Shown: in pieces, positions 29,158-38,390 of the stretch
Position numbering within the stretch: position 1 is the stretch's first letter
How the letters are laid out: every line of letters begins with the position of its first letter
DNA from: Sphingomonas sediminicola
GTDB lineage: Bacteria > Pseudomonadota > Alphaproteobacteria > Sphingomonadales > Sphingomonadaceae
Direction of reading: 5' to 3'
Assembly (NCBI RefSeq): GCF_014489515.1
Contig: NZ_CP060782.1
Coordinates: forward strand, 186,001-250,000
DNA: 64,000 nt
Notes under the pieces: model-generated
Seen by the model: the letters and a program-made list of their open reading frames with translations, nothing else
Databases searched by the model: none
Told to the model about the DNA's origin: nothing
Translations under genes and position numbers: made by a program

Positions 29158-29370
29158 TTACTCGATGATTCGGAAGCCCGCCGGCAAGGTCGTCGCCAGT
29201 TCGCCTTCGACCTCGCGCCCTTCGTCGTTGGCGCCAGCAGCGTCGCGATATCGGGATGCCATTTCCTCGTGCAGTTCGCGGGCCTTCTCGCAGGTTGCGC
29301 GAGCGGCTGCTTCCTCTTCCTCGAGGGCCCGGCGATTTAGATAGTCCCGCTGCGACTCCATAGCCGACAT
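29158..29370 (-). CDS. Small helical hypothetical protein
   Basis: 70 residues from ATG 29370 (MSAMESQRDYLNRRALEEEEAAARAT...). It is almost entirely charged helix with YLNRRALEEEEAA near the start, like a group of small sphingomonad proteins of unknown role. A GTG at 29397 would add 9 residues. No clear ribosome site decides the start. Confidence 0.6.
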   Translation of the reverse strand: MSAMESQRDYLNRRALEEEEAAARATCEKARELHEEMASRYRDAAGANDEGREVEGELATTLPAGFRIIE

Positions 29371-29417
29371 TGTACTCTGCAAACGGCTCAACTGCACATG
29401 CCGACGCCCGGCAAGGC

Positions 29418-30079
29418 CTAAGCCGCTAGCGGGAAACGGAGAATCCGGTCCTGCAGTGGTACGAGAGCCGAAGCGGCGGGGCCGACCTGCTTCACGATTT
29501 CGGGATGGGAGGCGTCGAGTCCCCTGTCAGCGAACCGAAGGCGGGTAGGATCAGCTTGGTCGACGATGCGACGAAGCAGCGACGAGAGACATGGCGCCCC
29601 CGGATATTGACGCGATACTTGGGATGGAAGTGGCCTGACATTTCCGGCCGGGGATCGCTCCGGTCCGCCTCGTGGCGGAGGGTGATGCCTGCGACTTCGA
29701 TTTCTTCGACCAGCTTGCCCCCGCAATGATCCGCGAAGCCCGGATCGTGGTTGCCCAGGATCCAGGTCCAGTCGAGCTTGGTCGTCATTTCCAGGAGAAG
29801 GCTGCGCGCCTGATCGGGCAAGCGTTCGCAGCCGAAGCGGTCGTGGAAGCTGTCGCCGAGGCAGTAGAGTTTCTCGACTCCGGTCGCCTCAACGACGGCC
29901 GCCAGGGCGGTGAGCGTGGCGACCGAATCGTAGGGCGGGAGGAACTGTCCCAGCCGCGCGAACCAGCTTGCCTTTTCAAGGTGCAGGTCGGCCGCCAGCA
30001 GCGCTTTTTGCGCAGGCCAGTGAAGCGCACCTTCGGGTGACGCGACAAACGTTTCGCCTGCGAACGAAAAGGGAACCAT
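29418..30079 (-). CDS. pdeM: Ligase-associated endonuclease PdeM, frameshifted in this sequence
   Basis: A calcineurin-like metallophosphoesterase of the ligase-associated DNA damage response. Metal motifs are ADLHLEKASW, GDSFHD, GNHD and GHFHP. The frame breaks after AFGSLTG and resumes as LDASHPEIVKQVGPAA. One G added to the GGGG at 29521-29524 (coding strand) joins them into 220 residues. The partner helicase and exonuclease lie 3.5-8 kb away. Confidence 0.87.
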
Positions 30080-30102
30080 CGCTTCGGTTTAGACGAGCGG
30101 CT

Positions 30103-30555
30103 TCAGGGCTCAAGCCCCAGAATATGATCTTTCAATGCGCGGGCATCGTGCAAGGCGTTGTGCGGCACGGCGCTGTTCGAGGCCGTGCTGAATCCGCCCA
30201 GCGGAACGAGCTGGAATGTGGTCGCCGGCACAGGGACCATTTCGCCTGGACCGGTCATCAATAGGTTGCAGAACTGCGAGATGTCCTCGGGCCAGTCAGC
30301 AAGGATCACCGGCTGCGGATCGATCGCGAGATAGTGCGACAGAGCAATTGCCGCATCGCGGCGGCTGAGCCTCGGCGAGACCAGCCCAACCGGCACATGG
30401 TCCAGGAAGGGCGCGACATTCTGCTCGACCCAGGGAAGCAGTGCGGCTTCACAGCCCAACGTCACGTAGAACTCCTCCCCGTCCTCCGGAACTAGCGCGA
30501 GGCTCAGCAGCGAGCCGCCGAAGCCGTTGAACTCGGTGTCGAGGAAGTAACGCAC
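30103..30555 (-). CDS. 3'-5' exoribonuclease of the RNase AS type
   Basis: 150 residues of DEDD nuclease fold. FLDTEFNGFGG gives the first Asp-Glu pair, ILADWPEDISQF the middle Asp, and HNALHDARALKDHI the last His-Asp. The length fits Rv2179c-type 3'-5' exoribonucleases, which prefer poly(A) ends. It stands 23 bases from pdeM on the same strand. Confidence 0.82.
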   Translation of the reverse strand: MRYFLDTEFNGFGGSLLSLALVPEDGEEFYVTLGCEAALLPWVEQNVAPFLDHVPVGLVSPRLSRRDAAIALSHYLAIDPQPVILADWPEDISQFCNLLMTGPGEMVPVPATTFQLVPLGGFSTASNSAVPHNALHDARALKDHILGLEP

Positions 30556-30648
30556 ATAACGCGGTTAGCGACCTCGCGCAGATTGGCAAATGCTGGACAG
30601 AAAGACCGGACGGGGCTTTGCTGCGTCCCAACAGGGGGAGAGTCGTCC

Positions 30649-32154
30649 ATGCGCACATTCCGCGCCGCCGTATTCGCCGCGCTTCTTGCGAGCGTCTCCA
30701 TTCCGTCTTCCGCCGAAACGCCCAACCGCGCGCAGCTCGCGAGTTCGGTAAAGGCGAGCCACGATGCCAATCTGAAGCGGCTGCAGGACTGGATCGCGCA
30801 GCCGACGATCGCCGCGGAGAGGGTCAACGTCGATGGCGGTGCAGAGTATATGCGAAAGCTCCTGCTCGACGCCGGCTTTCAGCAGGCCAAGATCGTGCAG
30901 ACGGACGGAGTTCCGGGCGTGTTCGCAACGCTCGACGCGGGCGCGGCCAAGACGCTCGGCATCTACTTCATGTACGACGTGAAGCAGTACGTGCCGTCCG
31001 AGTGGTCGTCGCCGCCGCTTGAAGGAAAGCTCGTCGATCGTCCCGAAGGAAAAGCGGTCGTGGGCCGCGGCGCCGTCAACCAGAAGGGCCCGGAGACGGA
31101 GTTCCTGGCCGCGCTCCATGCGTTCAAGGACACGGGCCGCAAGCTTCCGGTGAACCTTGTCCTTGTCGCCGAAGGCGAGGAGGAGATCGGCTCACCGCAT
31201 TTCAAGCAGATCGTTGCCAATCCCGAGGTCCAGGCGGCGATGAAAAAGGCCGTGGGGGTGTTCATTCCCGGCGCCGGTCAGGAGCCGACCGGTTCGACGA
31301 CCGTCGAGCTTGGCGCCAAGGGCGTGGTCGAGCTGCAGCTGATCTCTAGCGGGAAGGACTGGGGCCGCGGACCGGAAAAGGACGTGCATTCGAGCCTCCA
31401 CGCGATCGTCGACAGCCCCACCTGGCGGCTCGTCCAGGCGCTCAACACGCTCGTCGGGCCGGACGGCCATACACCGGCGATCGAGGGTTGGTTCGAGCAC
31501 GTGAAGCCGCTGACCGAGCGGCAAAAGGAGCTGATCGCTGACGGCGTGAAGAAGACCGACGAGGCCGAGATCAAGAAAATCTACGGCGTGAAGCACTGGA
31601 TTGGAGACGAGGACTTCCTGACCAGCCAGTTGCGGCTGGCGTCGCAGCCCACGATCAACATCGAGGGCTTGGTAGCGGGCTACACCGGCCCGGGTGGCAA
31701 GACCGTCCTGCCGGGTCGCGCCGAGGCAAAGATCGACATGCGGCTGGTTCCGGACATGACCCGGGAGGATGCCGTCGCCAAGCTGAAGGCCCATCTTGCC
31801 AAGCACGGCTTCTCCGACATCGTCGTGAACGTCAGCGGCGGCTACAGTCCGACCCAGACCGACGAGAACAGCATCCTAATCCGGTCGCAGATTGCGGCGC
31901 TGAAGAAGGCGGGGATCGAATATGCGCTGTCGCCACGCTCGGCGGGTTCCTGGCCGGGCGTGACCTTCACCGGACCGCCGCTCAACCTGCCCGCGGTCGG
32001 CTTCGGAATCGGTACCGGCGGCGGCGCGCACGCTCCTGACGAATGGGTCCTGATCGACAGCAAGAATCCCAAGATCGCCGGATTTGACGATTCGGCGATG
32101 TTCTACGTCGATTATCTCTACGAGCTCGCCAGCATGGCGAAGGGGGGCCGCTAG
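30649..32154 (+). CDS. M20-like metallohydrolase, secreted, with altered metal ligands
   Basis: 501 residues: signal peptide (FAALLASVSIPSSA), then the M20/ArgE-DapE peptidase fold with an inserted dimer domain. The usual His-x-Asp metal motif reads M108-Y-D110, and the bridging Asp of the GRGxxDxKG block is Asn (GRGAVNQKGP). The Glu-Glu pair (EGEEEIGS) and last His (GGGAHAPDEW) are kept. Activity is therefore uncertain. GGGGGAG lies upstream of ATG 30649; ATG 30583 would lose the signal peptide. Confidence 0.82.
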   Translation: MRTFRAAVFAALLASVSIPSSAETPNRAQLASSVKASHDANLKRLQDWIAQPTIAAERVNVDGGAEYMRKLLLDAGFQQAKIVQTDGVPGVFATLDAGAAKTLGIYFMYDVKQYVPSEWSSPPLEGKLVDRPEGKAVVGRGAVNQKGPETEFLAALHAFKDTGRKLPVNLVLVAEGEEEIGSPHFKQIVANPEVQAAMKKAVGVFIPGAGQEPTGSTTVELGAKGVVELQLISSGKDWGRGPEKDVHSSLHAIVDSPTWRLVQALNTLVGPDGHTPAIEGWFEHVKPLTERQKELIADGVKKTDEAEIKKIYGVKHWIGDEDFLTSQLRLASQPTINIEGLVAGYTGPGGKTVLPGRAEAKIDMRLVPDMTREDAVAKLKAHLAKHGFSDIVVNVSGGYSPTQTDENSILIRSQIAALKKAGIEYALSPRSAGSWPGVTFTGPPLNLPAVGFGIGTGGGAHAPDEWVLIDSKNPKIAGFDDSAMFYVDYLYELASMAKGGR

Positions 32155-32442
32155 CTACGGATTGACGGGGCAGGCGTCCGTCGGAAGTGCGCGTCCCTTG
32201 CGGCAGCGTTCGGCCATGGCGCGGGCCTGCTTGCCGCGCTCCTCGTCCTGCTTGCGCATCTCGCGGCCGCGCTTCTCGTCTGCCTCGGACTGGCTGGTCG
32301 TCGCCGCGTCCACTCCGGCTGACGCGACCTTAACCGGTAGCGTCACCACATCGACGGCGGTCTTCGCCACCGTTCCAACGACGCATCCTGAAAGGAGCGG
32401 GATCGCGGCGACGATCGGCAATATTCGTTTCGAAACAGTCAT
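32155..32442 (-). CDS. Small lipoprotein
   Basis: 95 residues from ATG 32442. The signal peptide ends in the lipobox LLSGC (Cys20), followed by VVGTVAKTAVDVVTLPVKVAS and a charged helix rich in Lys/Arg/Glu. This is a common small sphingomonad lipoprotein of unknown role. In the sequence as given it appears fused to the C-terminus of the upstream esterase, because the esterase stop is lost by a frameshift. Confidence 0.75.
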   Translation of the reverse strand: MTVSKRILPIVAAIPLLSGCVVGTVAKTAVDVVTLPVKVASAGVDAATTSQSEADEKRGREMRKQDEERGKQARAMAERCRKGRALPTDACPVNP

Positions 32443-32449
32443 CTGCCCA

Positions 32450-33450
32450 TCATAGCCCGAGAAGAAGTCCCACATCAAGTCGTTCGCACTGATTGCCTTG
32501 GACGGCTGCTTGCGACCCTGCTGGGTGCCACCGCCCGGCCAGCTGTGCCCACCGGTGTCCGTCACGCACAGTTCGACGGGAGCGCCGCCCTTCCTCGCAG
32601 GGTATAGGTCGCAATGCGCGCCGGGAACCGTCAGCGCGCGCTTGGCCGTGGGCTGGGCCCGGTTGAGCGTAACCCATTTGTTTATAGAGGCGGGCACCGA
32701 CGCGAAATCGACGTTGACGAGAGAGTCCGGTCCATGGCCGCCATTGAACAAGACGTGGCTGTCGTCCTTGGCGTGGAAATGGATCACCGGCACCGGGCGC
32801 GACGGAGAGCACGAAGACGTATTGTCGGTGCCCGCAACGGGAGCGATGGCGCGGATCATGCCCGGAAGCTCGCAGGCGAGGCGGTACGACATCATCGCCC
32901 CGTTCGACATACCGGTCGCGAAGACTCGGTTCCTGTCGACGTTTGCCTGGCGAGATACCCGCTCGATGACTTCTTTCAGGAAGCCAACATCATCCACCTT
33001 GTTCTGGACAGCCTTTCCGCAGCACGCTCCCGCGTTCCATGTCGCGAGGATGCCGCTCGCAAAGCGGCTGTACCCGTTCGGGAAGACGGCGATAAATCCC
33101 GCTTGCTCGGACTTGCCGATCAGACCGTATTTCGCATCATCCGACTGGAAATCGGCGTCACCTCCGCCTCCGTGCAGGGCAAGGAGCAAGGGTGCCGGCC
33201 GGTTCGGGCGGTAGCTCTTGGGAACGTGCACGAGATATTCCCGCGAAATTCCGTCGTGTACGAAGGTGAACCGGTAGTCTCCGGGTGCGGTGATGCGACT
33301 GGGGTTGGGATCGGCTTGCTTCGTCTGCCGCTGGGCGGCGCGCTCCCGCACTCGCTCGAAAATTTGCGCCCGCTCGCCGACACGTTGAGCGACGGCCGTG
33401 CCGGTAATCACGGCGAGCATGGTTGCGCCCACCAGGAATCGCGATGTCAT
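32450..33450 (-). CDS. Secreted PHB depolymerase-family esterase (LpqC-like)
   Basis: About 333 residues with a signal peptide (MLAVITGTAVA). Alpha/beta hydrolase: oxyanion region ALHGGGGD, nucleophile GMSNGAMMS, Asp near HFHAKDDSH and His in TGGHSWPGGG, as in CE1/PHB depolymerase-like esterases. As printed, the frame runs on without a stop into the lipoprotein. Adding one G to the GGG at 32456-32458 (coding strand) gives DFFSGL followed by a TGA at 32452-32450, the natural end. Confidence 0.82.
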
Positions 33451-33550
33451 CTCTTCACCCCTTCGAATCTCAGGGCTTCAGATTTCATTACGGCTCGTGA
33501 ACGATGGCTGAGAGATTTGGTCGTGCTGCGTTCATCAAGATTGCCGGCCG

Positions 33551-35893
33551 CTAACCAAGACGCATCGCTTCGTCGGCTAACGCCTCGGCTTCGATAAGAA
33601 GAGTGGCATCCGCTTCCGCCCCAGGTGGCAGGGACTCCCGGCCGATGATGACCATCAGCGGGATCGCCATGGGGGTGATGCGGCCGGTGTCGACGTGAAG
33701 CATCGTCGCGGAGGCCCGGTCGACGAGACGGACAAGGCGCCCCAGCTCGGTCATCCGCGCGCGTGCATCGTCCCACGCCGCGCGGAGCAGGAGGTGACCC
33801 GGCTCGTAGCGGCGGAGGACGTCGTAGATGAGGTCAGTCGAAAAGCTGACCTGTCGGCCCGACTTCTTCTTTCCCGGATGATGCCGTTCCACCAACCCGC
33901 CGATCACTGCGACCTCACGGAAGGCGGTCTTGAGGAGGAGGCTTTGCTCGACCCAGTCGACGAACTCCTGCTCGAGGATGTCGGGTGAGAAAAGCGCCTT
34001 CGGGTCGGTGATCGGATGCAGGCCGTAGCAGGCGAGGGCGTAATCGTTGGCCACGAAGCCGAGAGGCTTCAGGCCCGCATTCTCCATCCGCCTCGTGATC
34101 AGCATGCCGAGCGACTGGTGCGCGTTCCAGCCCTCGAAGCTGTAGGCGACCATGTAGTGCAATTTCTCATGCTCGAACGTCTCGACGAGCAGTTGCTCCG
34201 GCTCTGGGATTGTCGAGCGGCGCTCCTGCACCTCCAGCCATTCGCGGACGTCATCGGGGAAGCGGTGCCAGTCGTTGCGATCGGCGAGCATGTGGCGCAC
34301 GCGATTGGCGAGGTGCGTCGACATCGACATGCGCTGTCCGCCGTAGGTGACGATACGCCCGGACCTGGACGAGGCGCGGACGATGACGTCCGTGTCCTTG
34401 AATTGCTCGACCTCGAGGCTGAGGCCCGCGAAGAAGAACAGGTCACCTGGCGCCAGCGTGGACGCATAACCCTCTTCGATCGTGCCCAGCCTTCGGCCGT
34501 TGCGGAAGCGAACGGTGAGCAGCGGCTGCTCGACGATCACGCCGGCATTCATGCGGTGCTGTGCAGCGATCTGCGGCCTTGCGACGCGCCAGCGTCCGTC
34601 GCCTGCCGGGACCAGGCGACGGAAGCGGTCGTAGGCCTTCAGTGCGTATCCGCCGGTGGCAATGAAGTTCAGGACTTCGGTGAAGGTCTCATCCTTCAGG
34701 CCTGCGTAGGGAGCGGATGAGCGGATTTCGGCCAGCAGCTCATGCTCTTCGAACGGGGCCGCGCAGGCGACGCCGAGGATGTGCTGCGCAAGAACATCGA
34801 GCGTTCCCGGCCGAAAGTTCTCCGGGTCCAGCTCGCCATCGTCGATCGCGTCGAGCGCCGCCCGTGCTTCGAGATATTCGAAGCGATTGCCTGGGACGAC
34901 CACACCCTCGCTCGGTTCATCGAGGCGGTGGTTCGCTCGCCCGATGCGCTGAAGAAGGCGAGAGGAACCCTTGGGCGCGCCCATCTGGACAACGAGGTCA
35001 ACGTCGCCCCAGTCGATGCCGAGGTCGAGGCTGGCGGTTGCGACGAGCCCGCGGAGTTTTCCCGCAGCCATCGCCGCCTCGACCTTGCGGCGAGCCTCCT
35101 GCGCCAGGCTGCCGTGGTGGATTCCGATCGGCAGGCCCTTGTCGTTCGCCGACCACAAATCCTGGAAGATCAGCTCTGCGAGCCCGCGCGTGTTGCAGAA
35201 GACGAGCGTCGTCTTGTGTCGCTCGATCAGGTCCATGATCTCGCGGACGGCGTGGCGGCCGGAGTGTCCACCCCATGGAATTTTGCCTTCGGGGATGAGA
35301 ATCGAAAGATGCGGTTCGGCACCCGGATCGCCCTGGACGATCTCGACTTCGTCCATGTCGGCATCGGGCGCGAGCCAGCTCCGGTATGCGTCTGGATCGC
35401 TGATGGTCGCCGACAGACCGACGCGCCGGAGGTTCGGCGCGATCTTCTGAAGCCGGGCCATCGACAGCGACAGCAGGTCGCCGCGCTTGCCCTTCGCGAA
35501 GCCGTGAAGCTCGTCGACGACGATCGTCCTGAGATTCTCGAAAATGGTGAAGCTGTCCGGATAGCTGAGCAGCAGGCTCAGGGACTCGGGCGTCGTCAGC
35601 AGGATCTGCGGCGGCCTGATCCGCTGCCGAGCTTTGCGGTCTGAGGGGGTGTCGCCGGTGCGCGTCTCGACCCGGATCGGAAGCCCCATCTCCTCGATCG
35701 GGCCGAGCAGATTGCGCTGAACATCAACTGCCAGCGCCTTCAGCGGCGAGATGTAGAGCGTATGGAGACCTTCAGTCGGCTTCTCAGTCAGCTCGGCGAT
35801 CGTCGGCAGGAATCCGGCGAGCGTCTTGCCCGATCCGGTCGCCGCAACCAGCAGCGCGTTCTTCCCCGCCCGCGCGAGCCGCAGCATGTCCAT
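33551..35893 (-). CDS. Ligase-associated DEXH-box helicase (Lhr-like)
   Basis: 780 residues from the first ATG. Motif I ATGSGKT, Ia TLYISPLKAL, II VVDELH, III SAT, then helicase-C motifs (VFCNTRGLAEL, ASLDLGIDW, QRIGRANH) and the Lhr C-terminal domain. It acts with PdeM and a ligase in the DNA-crosslink/damage response of alphaproteobacteria. The Q-motif-like part (RNWFAARGWEPRRHQ) is encoded in frame upstream to 35971, but only a CTG could start there, overlapping the next gene's stop. Confidence 0.9.
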   Translation of the reverse strand: MDMLRLARAGKNALLVAATGSGKTLAGFLPTIAELTEKPTEGLHTLYISPLKALAVDVQRNLLGPIEEMGLPIRVETRTGDTPSDRKARQRIRPPQILLTTPESLSLLLSYPDSFTIFENLRTIVVDELHGFAKGKRGDLLSLSMARLQKIAPNLRRVGLSATISDPDAYRSWLAPDADMDEVEIVQGDPGAEPHLSILIPEGKIPWGGHSGRHAVREIMDLIERHKTTLVFCNTRGLAELIFQDLWSANDKGLPIGIHHGSLAQEARRKVEAAMAAGKLRGLVATASLDLGIDWGDVDLVVQMGAPKGSSRLLQRIGRANHRLDEPSEGVVVPGNRFEYLEARAALDAIDDGELDPENFRPGTLDVLAQHILGVACAAPFEEHELLAEIRSSAPYAGLKDETFTEVLNFIATGGYALKAYDRFRRLVPAGDGRWRVARPQIAAQHRMNAGVIVEQPLLTVRFRNGRRLGTIEEGYASTLAPGDLFFFAGLSLEVEQFKDTDVIVRASSRSGRIVTYGGQRMSMSTHLANRVRHMLADRNDWHRFPDDVREWLEVQERRSTIPEPEQLLVETFEHEKLHYMVAYSFEGWNAHQSLGMLITRRMENAGLKPLGFVANDYALACYGLHPITDPKALFSPDILEQEFVDWVEQSLLLKTAFREVAVIGGLVERHHPGKKKSGRQVSFSTDLIYDVLRRYEPGHLLLRAAWDDARARMTELGRLVRLVDRASATMLHVDTGRITPMAIPLMVIIGRESLPPGAEADATLLIEAEALADEAMRLG

Positions 35894-35967
35894 CTGGTGC
35901 CGCCGCGGCTCCCATCCGCGCGCGGCAAACCAGTTCCGGATGACGAGTGGGAGATCCGGTTCGTTGC

Positions 35968-36156
35968 TCAGCGGTCGTCAGTCCCCTCGCGGCGGCGCCG
36001 CTCTTCCTCGGCATACTCTTCGCGTGTCGCGCGCTCGGTCACGCTCATCGGCGCTTCGCCCTTGCTGCGACGGTTGCGCAATACCACCCAGACCAGGATC
36101 ACGAACAGGATGATCGGGCCGGCGATTTCCATCAGTCCAAGCAAAGTTTCGTCCAT
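35968..36156 (-). CDS. Small single-pass membrane protein
   Basis: 62 residues. One membrane helix (IAGPIILFVILVWVVL) is followed by a basic-charged RNRRSKGE turn and a Glu/Arg-rich tail (ATREEYAEEERRRREGTDD). It lies just upstream of the helicase on the same strand and shares its stop region with the helicase's likely start. No known family. Confidence 0.65.
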   Translation of the reverse strand: MDETLLGLMEIAGPIILFVILVWVVLRNRRSKGEAPMSVTERATREEYAEEERRRREGTDDR

Positions 36157-36212
36157 GAAGCTTCCTCTGCAGACAAGGGAACTCTCCCGTCCTTCGACCT
36201 ATATAGCTCCCG

Positions 36213-37211
36213 ATGGCGCGGCTCGGTTCCTGGATAGAGCCTTTTCCGGAAGGCATTTACGTGCGCCCGGCGGATGCGTGGATCGATCCCTCTCGGCCAA
36301 AGGAGCGAGCGCTCGTCACCCACGGCCATGCCGACCATGCGCGAGGCGGGCACAGCGCGGTCTGGGCGACGCCGGAGACGCTGGCGATCATGGGCGTCCG
36401 CTACGGCGAGCAAAACGGCAATCCGGTCGCCTATGGCGAAAGCTTCCGCGTCGGCGAGGTAGACGTCCGCTTCGTTCCCGCGGGCCATGTGCTGGGCTCA
36501 GCGCAAATCGTGCTCGAACATGCGGGCGAACGGATCGTCGTTTCGGGTGACTACAAGCGCCGCGAAGACCCGACCTGCGCGCCGTTCGAGCCAGTGCCGT
36601 GCGACATCTTCATCACCGAGGCGACGTTCGGCCTGCCGGTCTTCCGCCACCCAGACACCGGAAGCGAGATCGATCGGCTGCTCCATCGCCTGCATTCCGA
36701 TCCCTCGCGGTCGGTGCTGGTCGGTGCCTATGCGCTGGGCAAGGCGCAGCGGGTGATCACCGAGCTTCGTCGCCGCGGCCATGAGCAACCGATCTACTAT
36801 CACGGTGCGATCGAGCGGTTGTGCAATCTCTATGAGGAACTCGGCGTCGCGCTGGGCGAGATGCGGCACACGGCTGGGGCGAAGAAGGAGGAGATGGCGG
36901 GGCACATCGTCATCGCGCCGCCATCCGCTCTCAACGATCGCTGGTCTAGACGTTTGCCCGATCCGGTAACCGCAATGGCATCAGGCTGGATGCGCATTCG
37001 CCAGCGGGCGCGCCAGTCGAACATCGAGCTGCCACTGGTGATTTCCGATCACGCCGACTGGGACGAACTGACCTGGACCATCCGCGAGTTGCAGCCGCGT
37101 GAGGTGTGGATCACTCATGGACGCGAGGAAGCGCTCAAACACTGGTGCATGCTTCATCAGATCAAAGCGCGCGAACTGAACCTGGTGGGTTACGAGGACG
37201 AGGATGATTGA
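36213..37211 (+). CDS. Ligase-associated DNA damage response exonuclease
   Basis: 332 residues, metallo-beta-lactamase/beta-CASP nuclease. HGHADHARGGH is the HxHxDH zinc motif, and VSGDYKRREDP, ITEATFG and ISDHADW are further conserved blocks. It is divergent from the helicase and would normally be followed by the ATP-dependent ligase gene; here msrB converges 2 bases after its stop. Confidence 0.9.
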   Translation: MARLGSWIEPFPEGIYVRPADAWIDPSRPKERALVTHGHADHARGGHSAVWATPETLAIMGVRYGEQNGNPVAYGESFRVGEVDVRFVPAGHVLGSAQIVLEHAGERIVVSGDYKRREDPTCAPFEPVPCDIFITEATFGLPVFRHPDTGSEIDRLLHRLHSDPSRSVLVGAYALGKAQRVITELRRRGHEQPIYYHGAIERLCNLYEELGVALGEMRHTAGAKKEEMAGHIVIAPPSALNDRWSRRLPDPVTAMASGWMRIRQRARQSNIELPLVISDHADWDELTWTIRELQPREVWITHGREEALKHWCMLHQIKARELNLVGYEDEDD

Positions 37212-37213
37212 GA

Positions 37214-37696
37214 TTAAGGCAGCGGCTCGCCCTCAGGCGCGCCACGATCAAGCTTGTCAGGCAGCGGCTCGCCGTTGGGCGTGAACTCGAGGCTGACCGA
37301 ATTGATGCAATAGCGCTCGCCGGTCGGCGGAGGCCCGTCCGGGAAGACGTGTCCCTGGTGCGATCCACAGCGGGCGCAGACGATTTCCGTCCGGACCATT
37401 CCGTAGCTGGTGTCGCGGATATAGGTCAGGTGATCGGCGGAGAACGGCTGGGTGAAACTGGGCCACCCGGTTCCGCTCTCGAACTTCTGTCCGCCGTTGA
37501 ACAACGGCAGGCCGCACAGCCGACAGGTGTAAACGCCGGGGCGCTTCTCATCGAGAAACACGCCGCAGAAGGGTGCCTCGGTCCCATGTTCCAGAAGTAC
37601 GTGACGCTCCTGGTCGCTAAGGTCGGCTTCGAGATCGCGAAGCTGGTCTTCGGTGGGCCGGGTCAGGTCGAACTGAATCGTCATCGCGTCGTCCAT
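37214..37696 (-). CDS. msrB: Peptide-methionine (R)-S-oxide reductase
   Basis: 160 residues. Two zinc CxxC pairs (CRLCG and CARCG), conserved SGTGWPSF, and the catalytic Cys in RYCINSVSL. It repairs R-form methionine sulfoxide. An AAGGAAG sequence precedes ATG 37696; the C-terminal tail ([11 protein letters not shown]) is non-conserved. Confidence 0.95.
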   Translation of the reverse strand: MDDAMTIQFDLTRPTEDQLRDLEADLSDQERHVLLEHGTEAPFCGVFLDEKRPGVYTCRLCGLPLFNGGQKFESGTGWPSFTQPFSADHLTYIRDTSYGMVRTEIVCARCGSHQGHVFPDGPPPTGERYCINSVSLEFTPNGEPLPDKLDRGAPEGEPLP

Positions 37697-37736
37697 CTCT
37701 GCTTCCTTGGAGTCAGGCGGGCCGCTTTAGCACAAG

Positions 37737-38390
37737 TCAGGGGCGGGAATGCTCCATCGCGCGGTGAACTTCGTCCTTGGCGGCCTGCAGCCGAATGACC
37801 GGCAGGAAGAACAATGCGGGAAGGATCAGCAACAGGGCCCAACTGATCCTGATGTTCATAAAGGCGATCGGGATTGCCGCAGCGTAGAGCGCCATGGCCA
37901 CCCATGCCCTTCGAAAGACACGGTGGTGGAGCGCGCGGTGAACTTCGTTCTCGGTAACGCGCGCGGCATGTCGTCTGAGCAGCGTGAGCGCGAATGTGCA
38001 CATCATGATCACGTACGCATACGCCGCGGTCGCCCTCGGCGACGTCGGGTGCTGGCCGAAGAATCGGGCGACGACCGGGACCATCGTCACCCAGAAGAGG
38101 ACGTGATTGTTCAACCAGATGGTCGCTCGGTCCGACGTCGGCAGAGTGAAGACGAGATAGTGATGGTTTGCCCACAAGATGCCGACGACGACGAAGCTGA
38201 GCACGTAGATTGCAAGCAGCGTGGCGAAGTCTTCGAGAGCAGCCATGTCGCTTGCGAAGGCGAGTGTGTCCGGAACGCGGATTTCGAGGACCATGATGGT
38301 CACCGCGATCGCGAATACCGCGTCTGAGAAGGCCTCGACGCGTCGGTTGGTAGGCTGCAACTCTGGCGGTAGCCGCATCACGTCTTTCAC
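37737..38390 (-). CDS. TMEM175-like potassium channel (DUF1211)
   Basis: 217 residues with six membrane helices. The first carries the RVEAFSDAVFAIAVTIMVLEIRVP signature, whose FSD residues are the family hallmark, and WANHHYLVFTLP follows. Bacterial TMEM175 proteins form K+ channels. The start could be GTG 38390 or ATG 38378; GTG overlaps the upstream cupin stop. Confidence 0.88.
   Translation of the reverse strand: MKDVMRLPPELQPTNRRVEAFSDAVFAIAVTIMVLEIRVPDTLAFASDMAALEDFATLLAIYVLSFVVVGILWANHHYLVFTLPTSDRATIWLNNHVLFWVTMVPVVARFFGQHPTSPRATAAYAYVIMMCTFALTLLRRHAARVTENEVHRALHHRVFRRAWVAMALYAAAIPIAFMNIRISWALLLILPALFFLPVIRLQAAKDEVHRAMEHSRP

Noticed and set aside
29147..29162. Possible terminator AGCC-TTCTT-GGCT after tRNA-Glu(CTC)
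   Set aside because: The stem is only 4 bp and no T-run follows.
34016..35644. Long plus-strand frames opposite the helicase
   Set aside because: The helicase on the minus strand has all motifs. These frames are its antisense.
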